Positions 53,675 through 62,498 of a stretch of DNA of 64,000 bases are shown piece by piece. A model generated the notes under the pieces. It saw nothing but the letters and a program-made list of their open reading frames with translations, was not told the origin of the DNA and did no database searches. The position numbers and the translations under genes are program-made. This stretch comes from Streptococcus parasanguinis (lineage in GTDB: Bacteria; Bacillota; Bacilli; Lactobacillales; Streptococcaceae), in contig NZ_JACLQU010000003.1 in the NCBI RefSeq assembly GCF_016648855.1, positions 62,001 to 126,000 on the forward strand, written 5' to 3'. Position 1 is the stretch's first letter. Every line of letters begins with the position of its first letter.

Positions 53675-53717
53675 GAGAATGAAGTGCAAGTAAAGGAGGT
53701 CAATTCACTTCATTCTC
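53675..53717 (-). terminator. Hairpin between PTS IID and the small membrane gene
   Basis: Perfect 12 bp arms GAGAATGAAGTG / CACTTCATTCTC with a 19-base loop, followed by AATTTTTAT on the minus strand. Probably a partial terminator that lowers expression of the last gene. Confidence 0.65.
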
Positions 53718-53750
53718 AAAAACTCCTACTAGCAAATTCCTTTTTTTACC

Positions 53751-54587
53751 TTAGTATTTAAGATGTGGGTCAAAGATACCAAGGGCAACACCGATCAAAG
53801 CAACTACAACGAGAAGTAACATAACTTTGTTTGGTGAAATTTTTTTCTTAGACATCAACCACCAGCAAAGAGTGATGAAGGCTGCTGTTAAGAGACCTGG
53901 ATAAACACCATCGATCTTTTCTTGGATGTTCAAGAAGACTTTTCCTTCAGAATTCTTGAATTGAAGGGCTGTTGTAACAGATACCCAAGTAGCTGCTACG
54001 GCACCGATAACCATACCACCGACAACGCTGATCGCTTTACGAAGAGCTTGTCCTTTTGGTCCTACAAGGAATTCAACGGCTTTATCCCCTAATTGGTAAC
54101 CTTTGAAGAAGGCAAAGCGCATACCAAAGTAGACTAAGAGGTTCCATACGACGATGTAGAAGAGGGCACCAGCGACGTTACCACCTTTAGAAAGTCCAAG
54201 GGCAATCCCCAAGAGAACTGGAATCAAGGTACCAACGACCAATGAGTCACCAATACCAGCGATTGGTCCCATCAAACCGGCACGCATACCGTTGATGGTT
54301 TCGCCATCTACTGCATCTCCGTTTGCACGCGCTTCTTCCAAACCAGCTGTGATCCCTACAACAAGAGATCCAAGTTGTGGTTCAGTGTTGAAGAAGGCCG
54401 TATAGGTTTGCATAGCATCCTTTTGTTCTTCTTTTGTGTCATACATTTCTTCTACGATTGGAAGCATAGAAGTCAAGTACCCGAAGGTTTGCATATGTTC
54501 TTGAGAGAAACAAGTCAAATGACCATAATACCAATGATGGAATGCTTTTGCTAATGTTTTCTTTGAAATTTTCTTTCTATCAGCCAT
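53751..54587 (-). CDS. levG: PTS mannose/fructose-family IID
   Basis: A 278-residue IID subunit. N-terminal HHWYYGHLTCFSQEHMQTFGYLTSMLP, then GLMGPIAGIGDSLVVGTLIPVLLGIALGL, and a single C-terminal hydrophobic anchor. With IIC it forms the membrane part of a mannose-class PTS. ATG 54587 has GAGGAGG upstream and lies 1 base past the IIC stop codon. Gene symbol by analogy with the S. mutans lev operon. Confidence 0.88.
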   Translation of the reverse strand: MADRKKISKKTLAKAFHHWYYGHLTCFSQEHMQTFGYLTSMLPIVEEMYDTKEEQKDAMQTYTAFFNTEPQLGSLVVGITAGLEEARANGDAVDGETINGMRAGLMGPIAGIGDSLVVGTLIPVLLGIALGLSKGGNVAGALFYIVVWNLLVYFGMRFAFFKGYQLGDKAVEFLVGPKGQALRKAISVVGGMVIGAVAATWVSVTTALQFKNSEGKVFLNIQEKIDGVYPGLLTAAFITLCWWLMSKKKISPNKVMLLLVVVALIGVALGIFDPHLKY

Positions 54588-54588
54588 T

Positions 54589-55431
54589 TTAAATATCCTC
54601 CTCATCATCGTCTAGATCCACCGCTCCAGCTGGAGCAGCTTTCATCGATTTGATCACTTCAAGTTCATAGTAGATTACTGCAAAGATTAATGAAACAACG
54701 GCACTGGATACCAAGTTCAATCCGAGAGATTTTGCCAAGGTAAATCCAACAAAGAATGGAATGAAGTCAGTTGCTTCTGTAACAATTTGTTTCAACAAGA
54801 TGGCAATACCGACACATGGGAGAAGAGCACCGACTGTAAAGAGGGCTTTCATCCAGTAACCATCCATAGGAAGGTATTGTTTCATCAAATCAACCATGTT
54901 TTCACCGTATTTGGTGATAATCATTGTTGGAAGGAAAGAGAAGAGGAAGTGAGAGATCCAAGGGTAAACCCAGTCAACTGCGTAGAGTTTTTTGAAGTTT
55001 CCTTCTTCAACGGCTTTCCAACCGATGTGTTGCCATACCAAGTTCATAGTAGCGGTACCGTAGAAAAGAACTGTACCGATTGTCCCAACGGCTGCACCGA
55101 TTGGAGCTGCAGCTGCGGCGATTCCAGCTTCATCTGTGATGTTATTAGCATGCACAAACAAGATAGCAAGAGGAACACCGATGTAAGAGATGGCACGCAC
55201 ATCGGCAGATACGGTACCACCAGGTGTTACCAAGGCGATATAAACGACTTGAAGGGCAACCCCGACCATAATACCGGTTGTCACATCTCCAAGAATTAAA
55301 CCTGAAATCAACCCACCGATCAAAGGACGACCGAGTGTATAGTTCCCGATACTGGAACCCCCCATACCAGGCATTGAAGACAAGCTGGCGAAAATACCAA
55401 GCAAGATTGCTTGAATCCATGAAATTGTCAT
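54589..55431 (-). CDS. levF: PTS mannose/fructose-family IIC
   Basis: A 280-residue permease with about eight helices and an acidic cytosolic tail (DLDDDEEDI). Seen: SLSSMPGMGGSSIGNYTLGRPLIGGLISGLILGD and ALVTPGGTVSADVRAISYIGVPLA, typical of mannose/sorbose-class IIC. Couples sugar uptake to phosphorylation by IIB. Confidence 0.9.
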   Translation of the reverse strand: MTISWIQAILLGIFASLSSMPGMGGSSIGNYTLGRPLIGGLISGLILGDVTTGIMVGVALQVVYIALVTPGGTVSADVRAISYIGVPLAILFVHANNITDEAGIAAAAAPIGAAVGTIGTVLFYGTATMNLVWQHIGWKAVEEGNFKKLYAVDWVYPWISHFLFSFLPTMIITKYGENMVDLMKQYLPMDGYWMKALFTVGALLPCVGIAILLKQIVTEATDFIPFFVGFTLAKSLGLNLVSSAVVSLIFAVIYYELEVIKSMKAAPAGAVDLDDDEEDI

Positions 55432-55487
55432 AACAAACGCTCCTTTTGTTTGTAAATTTATTTACCTAACAGATAAGACTGTTAGTT

Positions 55488-55982
55488 TTAAAAACCAAAT
55501 TTTGATTTGAAATCATCCCAATAACCGATGGAAACATCTGGCAACAATTGGAATTTCACCTTGTAGCCTGCTGCTTGAATGGCTTGGAAGGCTTCTGCTT
55601 CTTCCTGAGTGATGGATTGGTTATTTCCCAATTTCACAGCTCCAGGACGATCATTTGCAGGGCCAACAATGATTTCTTTGACATCACCTGGGACAAACCC
55701 TTGGTCGACCAAAATTTCCTTCATATCGATTGGATTTTTGGTGATCAAGAAGTAACGACTATCTGATTCTGTTACTTTTGCTGATTTTTCTTTAAAGGCT
55801 TCCTTTGTCCATACAAAGGTTTTCTTGTCTGATGCGCCTTTGTAAGCTTGGATCAAAACCTTGTTTGATGCTGCTGCATCGTTTACGGCAATCAAGCCAT
55901 CACATGGTTTTTCCTTTGCCCAGCGTGTGACTGTTTGACCGTGAATCATGCGGTCATCAATCCGTACAAATGTTACTACCAT
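55488..55982 (-). CDS. levE: PTS mannose/fructose-family IIB
   Basis: A 164-residue IIB with the phosphorylated histidine in RIDDRMIHGQTVTRW (His 14). It takes phosphate from IIA. Separated from IIA by 14 bp and from IIC by 56 bp. Confidence 0.93.
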   Translation of the reverse strand: MVVTFVRIDDRMIHGQTVTRWAKEKPCDGLIAVNDAAASNKVLIQAYKGASDKKTFVWTKEAFKEKSAKVTESDSRYFLITKNPIDMKEILVDQGFVPGDVKEIIVGPANDRPGAVKLGNNQSITQEEAEAFQAIQAAGYKVKFQLLPDVSIGYWDDFKSKFGF

Positions 55983-55996
55983 AAGGTACCTCCCTA

Positions 55997-56434
55997 TTAA
56001 ATATCGTCATCATCTTCTTCAGCACTTGTGGCTGAAACTTCAAAAGGCTGTAGTGCAGATCGTGCTTCTGATAAGATGGTAGCTGACAAATCGTCTCCAT
56101 CCAACACATCCTTCATCACAACTGCCGTCAAGGCCATGGTGAGGTTCATCCCACCAAGGATTAAGGCTCCATCGAGCTTTCCAGCTTCTTCTAGAACCGT
56201 GGCTGCAGTGGTTAATGGACTACCACCTACGATATCTGCCAAGACCAAAACAGAATCATCAGCTGTCAATCCTGAAATGCTCTCTCTGAAATCAACTGCG
56301 AAGTCATCAACTGATTTTCCTTCTTTGAGTCCAACTGCGATGACCTGATCCATCTTATCACCAGCAAACATGGCTAGTGATGTTTTTAGACCTTCTGCCA
56401 GTCCACCATGACTGACCAAAACGAGGTATTTCAT
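55997..56434 (-). CDS. levD: PTS mannose/fructose-family IIA
   Basis: A 145-residue IIA with the active histidine in LVSHGGLAEGL (His 9) and the ADIVGGSPLTTAA segment. First gene of the PTS operon, under a cre-like site and clustered TGACA palindromes. In S. mutans the homologous EIIA also feeds back on the LevQRST sensor. Confidence 0.92.
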   Translation of the reverse strand: MKYLVLVSHGGLAEGLKTSLAMFAGDKMDQVIAVGLKEGKSVDDFAVDFRESISGLTADDSVLVLADIVGGSPLTTAATVLEEAGKLDGALILGGMNLTMALTAVVMKDVLDGDDLSATILSEARSALQPFEVSATSAEEDDDDI

Positions 56435-56474
56435 TTTGCTACGCCTCCTTTATTTGACTCTATTGTAGACTATT

Positions 56475-56488
56475 TGAAAGCGTTTTTA
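56475..56488 (-). promoter_or_regulatory. cre-like site upstream of the PTS IIA gene
   Basis: TGAAAGCGTTTTTA matches 13 of 14 positions of TGWAANCGNTNWCA. It suggests CcpA control of the PTS operon. Confidence 0.7.
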
Positions 56489-56498
56489 TATTGTCAAA

Positions 56499-56547
56499 TG
56501 TCACATTCCCAATATGACATTTAGCAATAAAAAAATGACATCTGTCA
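56499..56547. promoter_or_regulatory. TGACA/TGTCA palindromes upstream of the PTS operon
   Basis: TGTCACATT-CCC-AATATGACA (56499-56519, one mismatch) and TGACA-TC-TGTCA (56536-56547). A TTGACA on the minus strand follows at about 56490-56495. These are the natural candidates for the binding site of the adjacent NarL-type response regulator. Confidence 0.55.
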
Positions 56548-56574
56548 CTTGACAAAATGCCATCTTATTTTACT

Positions 56575-57873
56575 CTAAACTCCTACCTGTAGGCTACTTT
56601 CAATCTCCCTCTGAATTTGAGGCAAGCGGTTCTCGACATCTTGATCGCGCAAGGCATTGCCAATTAAGTAATCTAGCTTTTCTAGCACCTCTTTTGAGAC
56701 ATTTTTCGGACTACTTTCAACAGCTTGTTCCATAATGCGGTTCAAGGTCTGATTGGTCAAGGAATCCGTTCCAAAATCATCCACCTGCAAAAGGTCTTTA
56801 CTAGAGCGACTCTTGACCACCTGTGGCATGACAGAGATCCCTTGGGATTGAGCAAAGAGGGTTTGTTGAATGTCTGGATCCTCTGTTAAGAGTTGCATCA
56901 ATTCCCAAGCCAACTTGGAATGAGAACTTCGAGCCGACATAGCAAAAGAAGTCGTCGTGACTAAGGTTGCCTTGGTCGTTTTTGATTTAGCCGGCATCGG
57001 GATACAGGTCCAGGTGAAGTTTGAATATTTAGAAACGTGGTAGGGATAAGGTTTATAGGTCCGATATTGAGCCAAGGTCATGGGATAGAAGGCGACTTTC
57101 CCCTGGTCAAAATCTTTAGAGCTCACCTTGTAATTTTTATTTAGATCTTCCAATTTTTGCAGAAAAGTCAGAGACTCTTTCACCTCTGGAGCTGTCAGCT
57201 TGAGCATGCCACCTTGGAAAAGATGACCTCCATTTGCCGCCAAGGCTTCTTTCCAGGTGTATTCTGTACTCCCAAATTGGTCCAGTTGCCCATCCCCATT
57301 GGTATCTTTGGTTAGTTTCTTGCAAATCGTATAGAACTCTTCAAGGGACCAACCTTCTTTGGGAACCGCGATGCCTTCTTTATCCAAGAGATCTTTATTG
57401 ACACACATCAAAATCGGATTGCTTTCATAAGGTAAGGCATAGGTTTGCCCCTGATAGACACCGGATTCAAAGGCAACGGGATAAAATGTTGCTTGATCTT
57501 TTCGATCCATATATTCGTTTAACTTTTCTAATACGCCTCGCGCTGCTAATAAAGAAAGATCTTGCTCAGAGACCATAAACACATCCGGCGTCTTTCCTGA
57601 GACAATCTTTTCAGAGAGCCAGTCTGAATAATCCGACTGCGGAATCCCGTTTTCATACTCTACACGGACATGAGGATGGGATTTTTCAAATTTTTGAATC
57701 GCACGATCCAAGGCATGGGAACGTTGACTGGTCGGCACATCCCAGCTAGAGCCTGCATAAACGCCGATATGGAGGACGGTCGGTTGCTGTTTCCACCAAT
57801 AGAAACCCGCGCTCGCACAGAGCATAACAAGGAGACCAATCCCCCAACAAAGATGCTTTTGCTTCAATTTCAT
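56575..57873 (-). CDS. levT: Extracellular sugar-binding protein (family 1) of a four-component sensor
   Basis: A 432-residue solute-binding protein with an N-terminal uncleaved-looking anchor (LCWGIGLLVMLCASAGFYWW) and a family 1 fold (RAIQKFEKSHPHVRVEYENG, TPDVFMVSEQDL). It contains an EF-hand-like calcium loop DTNGDGQLDQF (about residues 196-206). No ABC permease genes are nearby; it lies between the response regulator and the PTS genes. That fits LevT, a binding protein used for sensing rather than transport. It overlaps the regulator by 4 bases. Confidence 0.85.
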   Translation of the reverse strand: MKLKQKHLCWGIGLLVMLCASAGFYWWKQQPTVLHIGVYAGSSWDVPTSQRSHALDRAIQKFEKSHPHVRVEYENGIPQSDYSDWLSEKIVSGKTPDVFMVSEQDLSLLAARGVLEKLNEYMDRKDQATFYPVAFESGVYQGQTYALPYESNPILMCVNKDLLDKEGIAVPKEGWSLEEFYTICKKLTKDTNGDGQLDQFGSTEYTWKEALAANGGHLFQGGMLKLTAPEVKESLTFLQKLEDLNKNYKVSSKDFDQGKVAFYPMTLAQYRTYKPYPYHVSKYSNFTWTCIPMPAKSKTTKATLVTTTSFAMSARSSHSKLAWELMQLLTEDPDIQQTLFAQSQGISVMPQVVKSRSSKDLLQVDDFGTDSLTNQTLNRIMEQAVESSPKNVSKEVLEKLDYLIGNALRDQDVENRLPQIQREIESSLQVGV

Positions 57874-58556
57874 TCTGTATTTCCTTTAGAAAAATCACGT
57901 CTCGTCACTCCTGTTTGGACAGACCAGATCGCTAATTGCGTTCGATCTCGTAGGTTTAATTTCGCCAAAATCGTTGATAAGTAATTGCGCACCGTTCCTT
58001 CTGACAAGAAGAGTTTGGCCGCAATTTCTTTATTGGACTCCCCATAGCCGACTTCTTGGATAATGCGCCATTCCGTCGTGCTCAAATCCTTGACATTGTC
58101 CTCATCTACAGCAATAGAGAAGTTGGTTTTGGCCATTTGTGAGAAAATTTGAAAGACTTTACTAGCGATATTCGGGTTGATCATAGCTCCGCCTTGATAC
58201 ACCACCTTAATCGCTTCATAGAGTTCCTCTGTCGAGGCACCCTTTAAAAGATAACCTGAAGCACCATACTTGAGTGCACTATAGATAAATTCATCATCGT
58301 CAAAGGTCGTTAAAATAATAATTTTGATATCCGGATAGTGTTCTTTTACTTCTTTTGTCGCTAAGACCCCATCCATGCCTGGCATCCGGATATCCATTAA
58401 GATCAGGTCAGGATGTGTCTGTGGAATGCTCGACAAGACGTGATTCCCATCTTCCACTGTGGCCACCACTTCGATATCGGGGTGGGCTGACAAAATAATT
58501 TTCAGAGATTCTCGAATCAAGGCCTGGTCATCTGCCACCATTACTTTTATCACCAT
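57870..58556 (-). CDS. levR: NarL/FixJ-family response regulator
   Basis: A 228-residue regulator. Receiver domain with VADDQALIRESLK, phospho-Asp in DLILMDIRMPGMDG (about residue 55) and Lys in GYLLKGAS; C-terminal LuxR HTH WRIIQEVGYGESNKEIAAKLFLSEGTVRNYLSTILAKL. By position it answers the adjacent kinase and controls the PTS operon. Gene symbol by analogy with LevR of S. mutans. Confidence 0.88.
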   Translation of the reverse strand: MVIKVMVADDQALIRESLKIILSAHPDIEVVATVEDGNHVLSSIPQTHPDLILMDIRMPGMDGVLATKEVKEHYPDIKIIILTTFDDDEFIYSALKYGASGYLLKGASTEELYEAIKVVYQGGAMINPNIASKVFQIFSQMAKTNFSIAVDEDNVKDLSTTEWRIIQEVGYGESNKEIAAKLFLSEGTVRNYLSTILAKLNLRDRTQLAIWSVQTGVTRRDFSKGNTE

Positions 58557-58558
58557 CT

Positions 58559-59875
58559 CTATCTCCCTTCTTTATATTTCGGTAAACTGACGCGCGTGAA
58601 AAATCCATCGCGACTTTCAAATTGAAGCTGTCCTCCTAGGATGGAAATGCGCTCCATCATCTGCTTGAGCCCATAGCCATAGGTCAAGGTTTCAAACCCA
58701 ACCCCATTGTCCTGCAACTCGATCAGGTAATCTTCTTCATCCTCAAAAAAATGAAGGCTCATCTGACTGGCATGACCGTGGCGAACCGCATTGGTCATAG
58801 ACTCTTGAATCACACGAAAGATCGTATCTTCAATCATGACGTCCATATCGACATCGACCCATTCATAGTGTAAATCAACCTGCAAGTTGGAAAGCGTCTG
58901 GTACTCGCGGATCATCTTTTCTAAAGCATCTTTGAGGGTTCGTCCCTCAAGGGCACCTGGACGGAGGCGGTTGAGAGACCCTCTCACATCCTGGATTCCT
59001 TCACGAACCACTTCTGATACGCTTTTCACCTGCTCTTTTGCTCGATTGGGATCGATATCAATCAAGACCCCAACAGCATCTAAACCTGCCGAGATCCCTG
59101 TTAGCGCATGCCCCAAGGTATCGTGAATCTCCCGAGCAATCCGCTTGCGCTCCCGATCTTCTGCAATTTTCTCAGACAAGGCCATATAGTTGTTCAACTC
59201 CGTATTGACCTTCGAAACCATGGCCAACTCTTCTTCTACTTCGTGGTTTTCCGCAAGAACATTCATAATATAGAACAAAAGCGAAATAATGAAGAGCACC
59301 ATATTCAAGGCATAGAGGGAATTCTTTAAGAAAAAGGCCAGAATCCGGATGGAGGCAGGGTAAAAATGAATATAGACATCCAGAGAAGGTATCGGAAAGA
59401 AAAGCGAAAAGACGTCTGAATTGGTCACAAGTAGAATCAAGAAACTCACTAGGATAAACGCAAACCAATACTTGCGGTCTCGCTTGGTATTCAACTCTTT
59501 GGAACCATAGAAGATATCCGCAAAAACCAATAGAATCAGCCCGTTATAAGCTACATTTTGGACCCACATCAAGAGCAACATCAGGAGGATCTCCAAAATG
59601 TTCCACTTATCAAAAATGGACCATCGACTCGTTTGAGACCGGTAACGACTCATGGAGATCAAGGCAATTCCAGCAAATAAGAGCGCAGACAACCAAAAAG
59701 TTGTAGAAGGCGCAAAAGGAATACGCTCTAAGCGTTCTACTAATAGAGAAGCTTGCCGTTGGGCAATGATATAGTTGGTTGCTTGAAGATAGATGATACT
59801 GTTGAGCATCACAGCGATAAAATTCACGACCATCAGAATGGCCAAACTGTATCTCACACCTCTAAATTTTCTCAT
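58559..59875 (-). CDS. levS: NarL-type sensor histidine kinase
   Basis: A 438-residue kinase with six or so N-terminal helices (about residues 10-205), a HisKA_3 domain with the phospho-His in RKRIAREIHDTLGHAL, and HATPase motifs (MTNAVRHGHA, DNGVGFE, YGYGLKQMMERI). Start taken at the ATG that overlaps the upstream stop codon (TAATG); a GTG three codons earlier is possible. It pairs with the NarL regulator 2 bases downstream. Sensing is probably via the two anchored sugar-binding proteins encoded on either side. Confidence 0.87.
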   Translation of the reverse strand: MRKFRGVRYSLAILMVVNFIAVMLNSIIYLQATNYIIAQRQASLLVERLERIPFAPSTTFWLSALLFAGIALISMSRYRSQTSRWSIFDKWNILEILLMLLLMWVQNVAYNGLILLVFADIFYGSKELNTKRDRKYWFAFILVSFLILLVTNSDVFSLFFPIPSLDVYIHFYPASIRILAFFLKNSLYALNMVLFIISLLFYIMNVLAENHEVEEELAMVSKVNTELNNYMALSEKIAEDRERKRIAREIHDTLGHALTGISAGLDAVGVLIDIDPNRAKEQVKSVSEVVREGIQDVRGSLNRLRPGALEGRTLKDALEKMIREYQTLSNLQVDLHYEWVDVDMDVMIEDTIFRVIQESMTNAVRHGHASQMSLHFFEDEEDYLIELQDNGVGFETLTYGYGLKQMMERISILGGQLQFESRDGFFTRVSLPKYKEGR

Positions 59876-60858
59876 TACTGCCACCCATTCACATCAAAGT
59901 GATCGATGTTTTCCTTTGTCATCATTTGAACCGGAATGGTTATCTCTTTTTGATAGCTCTTCCCATCCGTCATATCTTGGATAACCTCCATCACGCGGTC
60001 TCCCATCTTCAACGGAGACTGGGCAACGGTTCCTACAACATCATCTGTCGAGTGCAGCAAGGCTTTCATATCTGGTGAGCCATCGATCCCATAAATCGCA
60101 ATGGGATGGGTGATTCCTTGCTCCTTGATCGCTGCTAAAGCTCCTATAGCTGAACGGTCATTCAAGGAGACTAGAGTATCGACATTCCCCCCTGACTGCA
60201 AGAACTTACGGACAGCTGGCATAGCGATCTCCGTCTGACCCTTGGTTTCTAGTTCCGAGATAATCTCATATGACCCATGTCCTTTGATGGTATCCTTAAA
60301 TCCCTGAATCCGCGTATCTGCTGAAACAGTCCCTTTGTGCTCCAAGAGAAGGATCCGAGCATTTGAAGAGCGTTTCATCAGCTCTTTCGCAATCAAGACT
60401 CCTGCTTGGTAGTTGTCGGAGACAATGCTGGCATCCGGCTTAAAATGCTTGAGCTGGGTATCAACTGCAATGATCTTAATTCCTTGTTTTCTAGCTTTTT
60501 TAAGAGCCCTTAAAATGGGCTGACTATCCCCTTTGACCGGATTAATCACAATCACATTTACTTTTTGGGCACAAAAATCATCGATCTGCTGGCTCTGCCT
60601 TTTTTCGTCCAATTCTGGATCTCGGACAGATACAAGAGCTCCTTTCTCATCGGCAATCCGACTAATTTCCGAATGAATACTTTTATAGAACTCATTGTTC
60701 ATGGTCATATAGGTGACACCAATCTTGGTCTGATCCTTGATGCTACTGGTTTGACAAACAGCATAGATCCACAAGAGGAGGCAGGCCACTGGAATCACCA
60801 GTAGAACCCGTTTTATCAGCCATTTTAACAGTTCTTTTCTTTCTTCTTTCCTCTTCAA
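59875..60858 (-). CDS. levQ: Membrane-anchored ribose-type sugar-binding protein
   Basis: A 327-residue protein: basic N terminus and one helix (VLLVIPVACLLLWIYAVC), then a periplasmic-binding fold of the RbsB/LacI type (KIGVTYMTMNNEFYKSIHSEI, VNVIVINPVKGDSQPILRAL, DNYQAGVLIAKEL). First gene of the four-component block. No transporter partner, so a sensing role with the kinase is likely, as for LevQ. Confidence 0.85.
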   Translation of the reverse strand: MKRKEERKELLKWLIKRVLLVIPVACLLLWIYAVCQTSSIKDQTKIGVTYMTMNNEFYKSIHSEISRIADEKGALVSVRDPELDEKRQSQQIDDFCAQKVNVIVINPVKGDSQPILRALKKARKQGIKIIAVDTQLKHFKPDASIVSDNYQAGVLIAKELMKRSSNARILLLEHKGTVSADTRIQGFKDTIKGHGSYEIISELETKGQTEIAMPAVRKFLQSGGNVDTLVSLNDRSAIGALAAIKEQGITHPIAIYGIDGSPDMKALLHSTDDVVGTVAQSPLKMGDRVMEVIQDMTDGKSYQKEITIPVQMMTKENIDHFDVNGWQ

Positions 60859-61003
60859 ACTCCGGTCCTTTTCTGAAAATTTTGAATATATATTACTTTA
60901 TTTTACTACTTTTTCAAGAAAAGTGCTGGCTTTTATTGTACAGATGCATATTTTTGATTTATTTTTAAAAGAGTCGTTCCCGAATGAAATCCCTAGCAAG
61001 TAT

Positions 61004-61036
61004 CAAAAAAGCTGGTCTATAAACGAACCAGCTTTC
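61004..61036 (-). terminator. Terminator of ssbB
   Basis: AAAGCTGGT / ACCAGCTTT with a 10-base loop, T run on the minus strand, just after the stop codon. Confidence 0.8.
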
Positions 61037-61047
61037 TTTTTTTATTT

Positions 61048-61446
61048 CTAAAAAGGAAGATCTTCCTCTTCTAAGATGATATCAGCTAAATCTCCCGTTC
61101 CACCATTTTCACGCATCGCTCGCTGAGCGCGGCTCTCTAGCAACTGAAAACTTTGGCAGAGGACCTCTGTCACATACTGCATGACCCCATTTTTCTCGTA
61201 GCGGCGCGTCCGAATCTCTCCATCCAAAGAGATCAGGCTCCCTTTGCTGGCATAACTAGCCATGGTTTCAGCTAATTTCCCCCAGACAACGACATTGACA
61301 AAATCAGTCTCTCGCTCCCCGTTTTGGTCCTTGTAGCGACGATTGACCGCAATGGTCACTCGGGCAACGGATTTGTCTGTGCTGGTTTTATGCAATTCTG
61401 GAGCCGCTACTAGGCGACCGATTAAAATAACTTTATTATACATCAT
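61048..61446 (-). CDS. ssbB: Competence-type single-stranded DNA-binding protein SsbB
   Basis: A 132-residue SSB (131 if the second Met is used). OB fold KVILIGRLVAAPELHKTSTDKSVARVTIAVNRRYKDQNGERETDFVNVVVWG, short linker, acidic tip EEEDLPF. It is shorter than the general SsbA and very close to pneumococcal SsbB/CilA, which protects incoming DNA in transformation. A ComX box lies 17 bases upstream. Single gene with its own terminator. Confidence 0.9.
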   Translation of the reverse strand: MMYNKVILIGRLVAAPELHKTSTDKSVARVTIAVNRRYKDQNGERETDFVNVVVWGKLAETMASYASKGSLISLDGEIRTRRYEKNGVMQYVTEVLCQSFQLLESRAQRAMRENGGTGDLADIILEEEDLPF

Positions 61447-61462
61447 TTACCTCCTATCTATT

Positions 61463-61470
61463 TATTCGAA
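61463..61470 (-). promoter_or_regulatory. ComX (SigX) box of ssbB
   Basis: TTCGAATA on the minus strand, fitting the late-competence cin box TNCGAATA, with a T-rich stretch directly upstream. Confidence 0.75.
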
Positions 61471-61503
61471 AAAATTTTAAAAAATGGAGGTGACAAACCA
61501 AAA

Positions 61504-61536
61504 TCAAAAAAATCTAGGATCCAAAACATCCTAGAT
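61504..61536 (-). terminator. Terminator of ytpR
   Basis: AATCTAGGAT / ATCCTAGATT with a 7-base loop and a T run on the minus strand. Confidence 0.85.
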
Positions 61537-61544
61537 TCTTCTCT

Positions 61545-62171
61545 TTATTCATGCCAGTGACGAGCAGGATCAAAAGGTGTCCCTGCTACTTCTGCGTCAT
61601 CCAATTCAATAATGCCTCGTTTTTGAGGAGCATTTGGCAAGTGCAATTCACGCGGACTGCACATCATGCCATAGCTTTTTTCTCCACGAAGGGCACCTGG
61701 GAAAATCAAGCTACCATCCGGCATCATGGCACCTGGAAGAGCGACAATGGTCTTGAGACCCACCCGCGCATTTGGAGCTCCAGCTACGATCTGAACCGTC
61801 TTATCTGGTCCAACTGCTACCTGGCAGATATTCAAGTGGTCACTATCTGGATGGGCCACCATTTCAAGGATTTCTCCCACCACAAATTTTGGTTCCCGAT
61901 CGTTGACCAAACGTTCTGCGAAGCCTTCTCTTTCCAATTCTTGGTTCAAACGAGCTACTTGCTCATCTGTCAAAAAGACTTGGCCCTTGCCTTCGATGGC
62001 GAAGAAAGATGAGGCATCAAAGATATTCCAGGCAACGGTTTCTTGGTTGTCCTCACGGTAAACGCGAGCCACTTTCCCTTTTCTCTCCACCGCGAGCTTT
62101 GCTTCCCCACTATTTTTCAAGGTCAGCATCAATACATCGCCGACTTGTTCTTTGTTGTATGTTACAATCAT
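61545..62171 (-). CDS. ytpR: YtpR-type tRNA-binding domain protein
   Basis: A 208-residue protein. N-terminal YtpR-specific part (about residues 1-90), then an EMAP/OB tRNA-binding domain (KFVVGEILEMVAHPDSDHLNICQVAVG, IVAGAPNARVGLKTIVALPGAMMPDG, GMMCSPRELHLP) like that in PheT. The physiological role is unknown. Downstream of the thioredoxin-like gene by 9 bp. Confidence 0.9.
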   Translation of the reverse strand: MIVTYNKEQVGDVLMLTLKNSGEAKLAVERKGKVARVYREDNQETVAWNIFDASSFFAIEGKGQVFLTDEQVARLNQELEREGFAERLVNDREPKFVVGEILEMVAHPDSDHLNICQVAVGPDKTVQIVAGAPNARVGLKTIVALPGAMMPDGSLIFPGALRGEKSYGMMCSPRELHLPNAPQKRGIIELDDAEVAGTPFDPARHWHE

Positions 62172-62180
62172 GTTTTTCTC

Positions 62181-62498
62181 CTATTTTAATCCTGCTAAGA
62201 ATGCTGTAATCTGCGCTTTGGTTTTCCGATCCCGATTGACAAACCGACCGATTTCCTTATCCTTTTCCAGAACCACCAAACTTGGGATCCCATAAACATC
62301 CCAGACTTTCGCCAGATCCATATAGGCATCTCTGTCAATCAAGATAAAGGTAAATTCGGGATTTTCAGCTTCAATCTCCGGCAAAAAAGGCTTGAGGTAA
62401 CGACAATCCCCACACCAGTCGGCTGAAAAGACAAAGACTTTCTTGCCATCTTGCTCTACGTATGAAGCAATTTCTTCTAGAGAATTTGGTGTAATCAT
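62181..62498 (-). CDS. Thioredoxin-family protein
   Basis: A 105-residue thioredoxin fold with active site WCGDC in VFSADWCGDCRYLKPFL (about residues 26-30) and the cis-Pro in YGIPSLVV. CGDC replaces the usual CGPC, hinting at a specialised redox partner. Overlaps the upstream small gene by 4 bases. Confidence 0.9.
   Translation of the reverse strand: MITPNSLEEIASYVEQDGKKVFVFSADWCGDCRYLKPFLPEIEAENPEFTFILIDRDAYMDLAKVWDVYGIPSLVVLEKDKEIGRFVNRDRKTKAQITAFLAGLK

Noticed and set aside
54787..55299. 170-codon frame antisense to the PTS IIC gene
   Set aside because: Shadow frame; composition reflects the reverse of membrane-helix codons.
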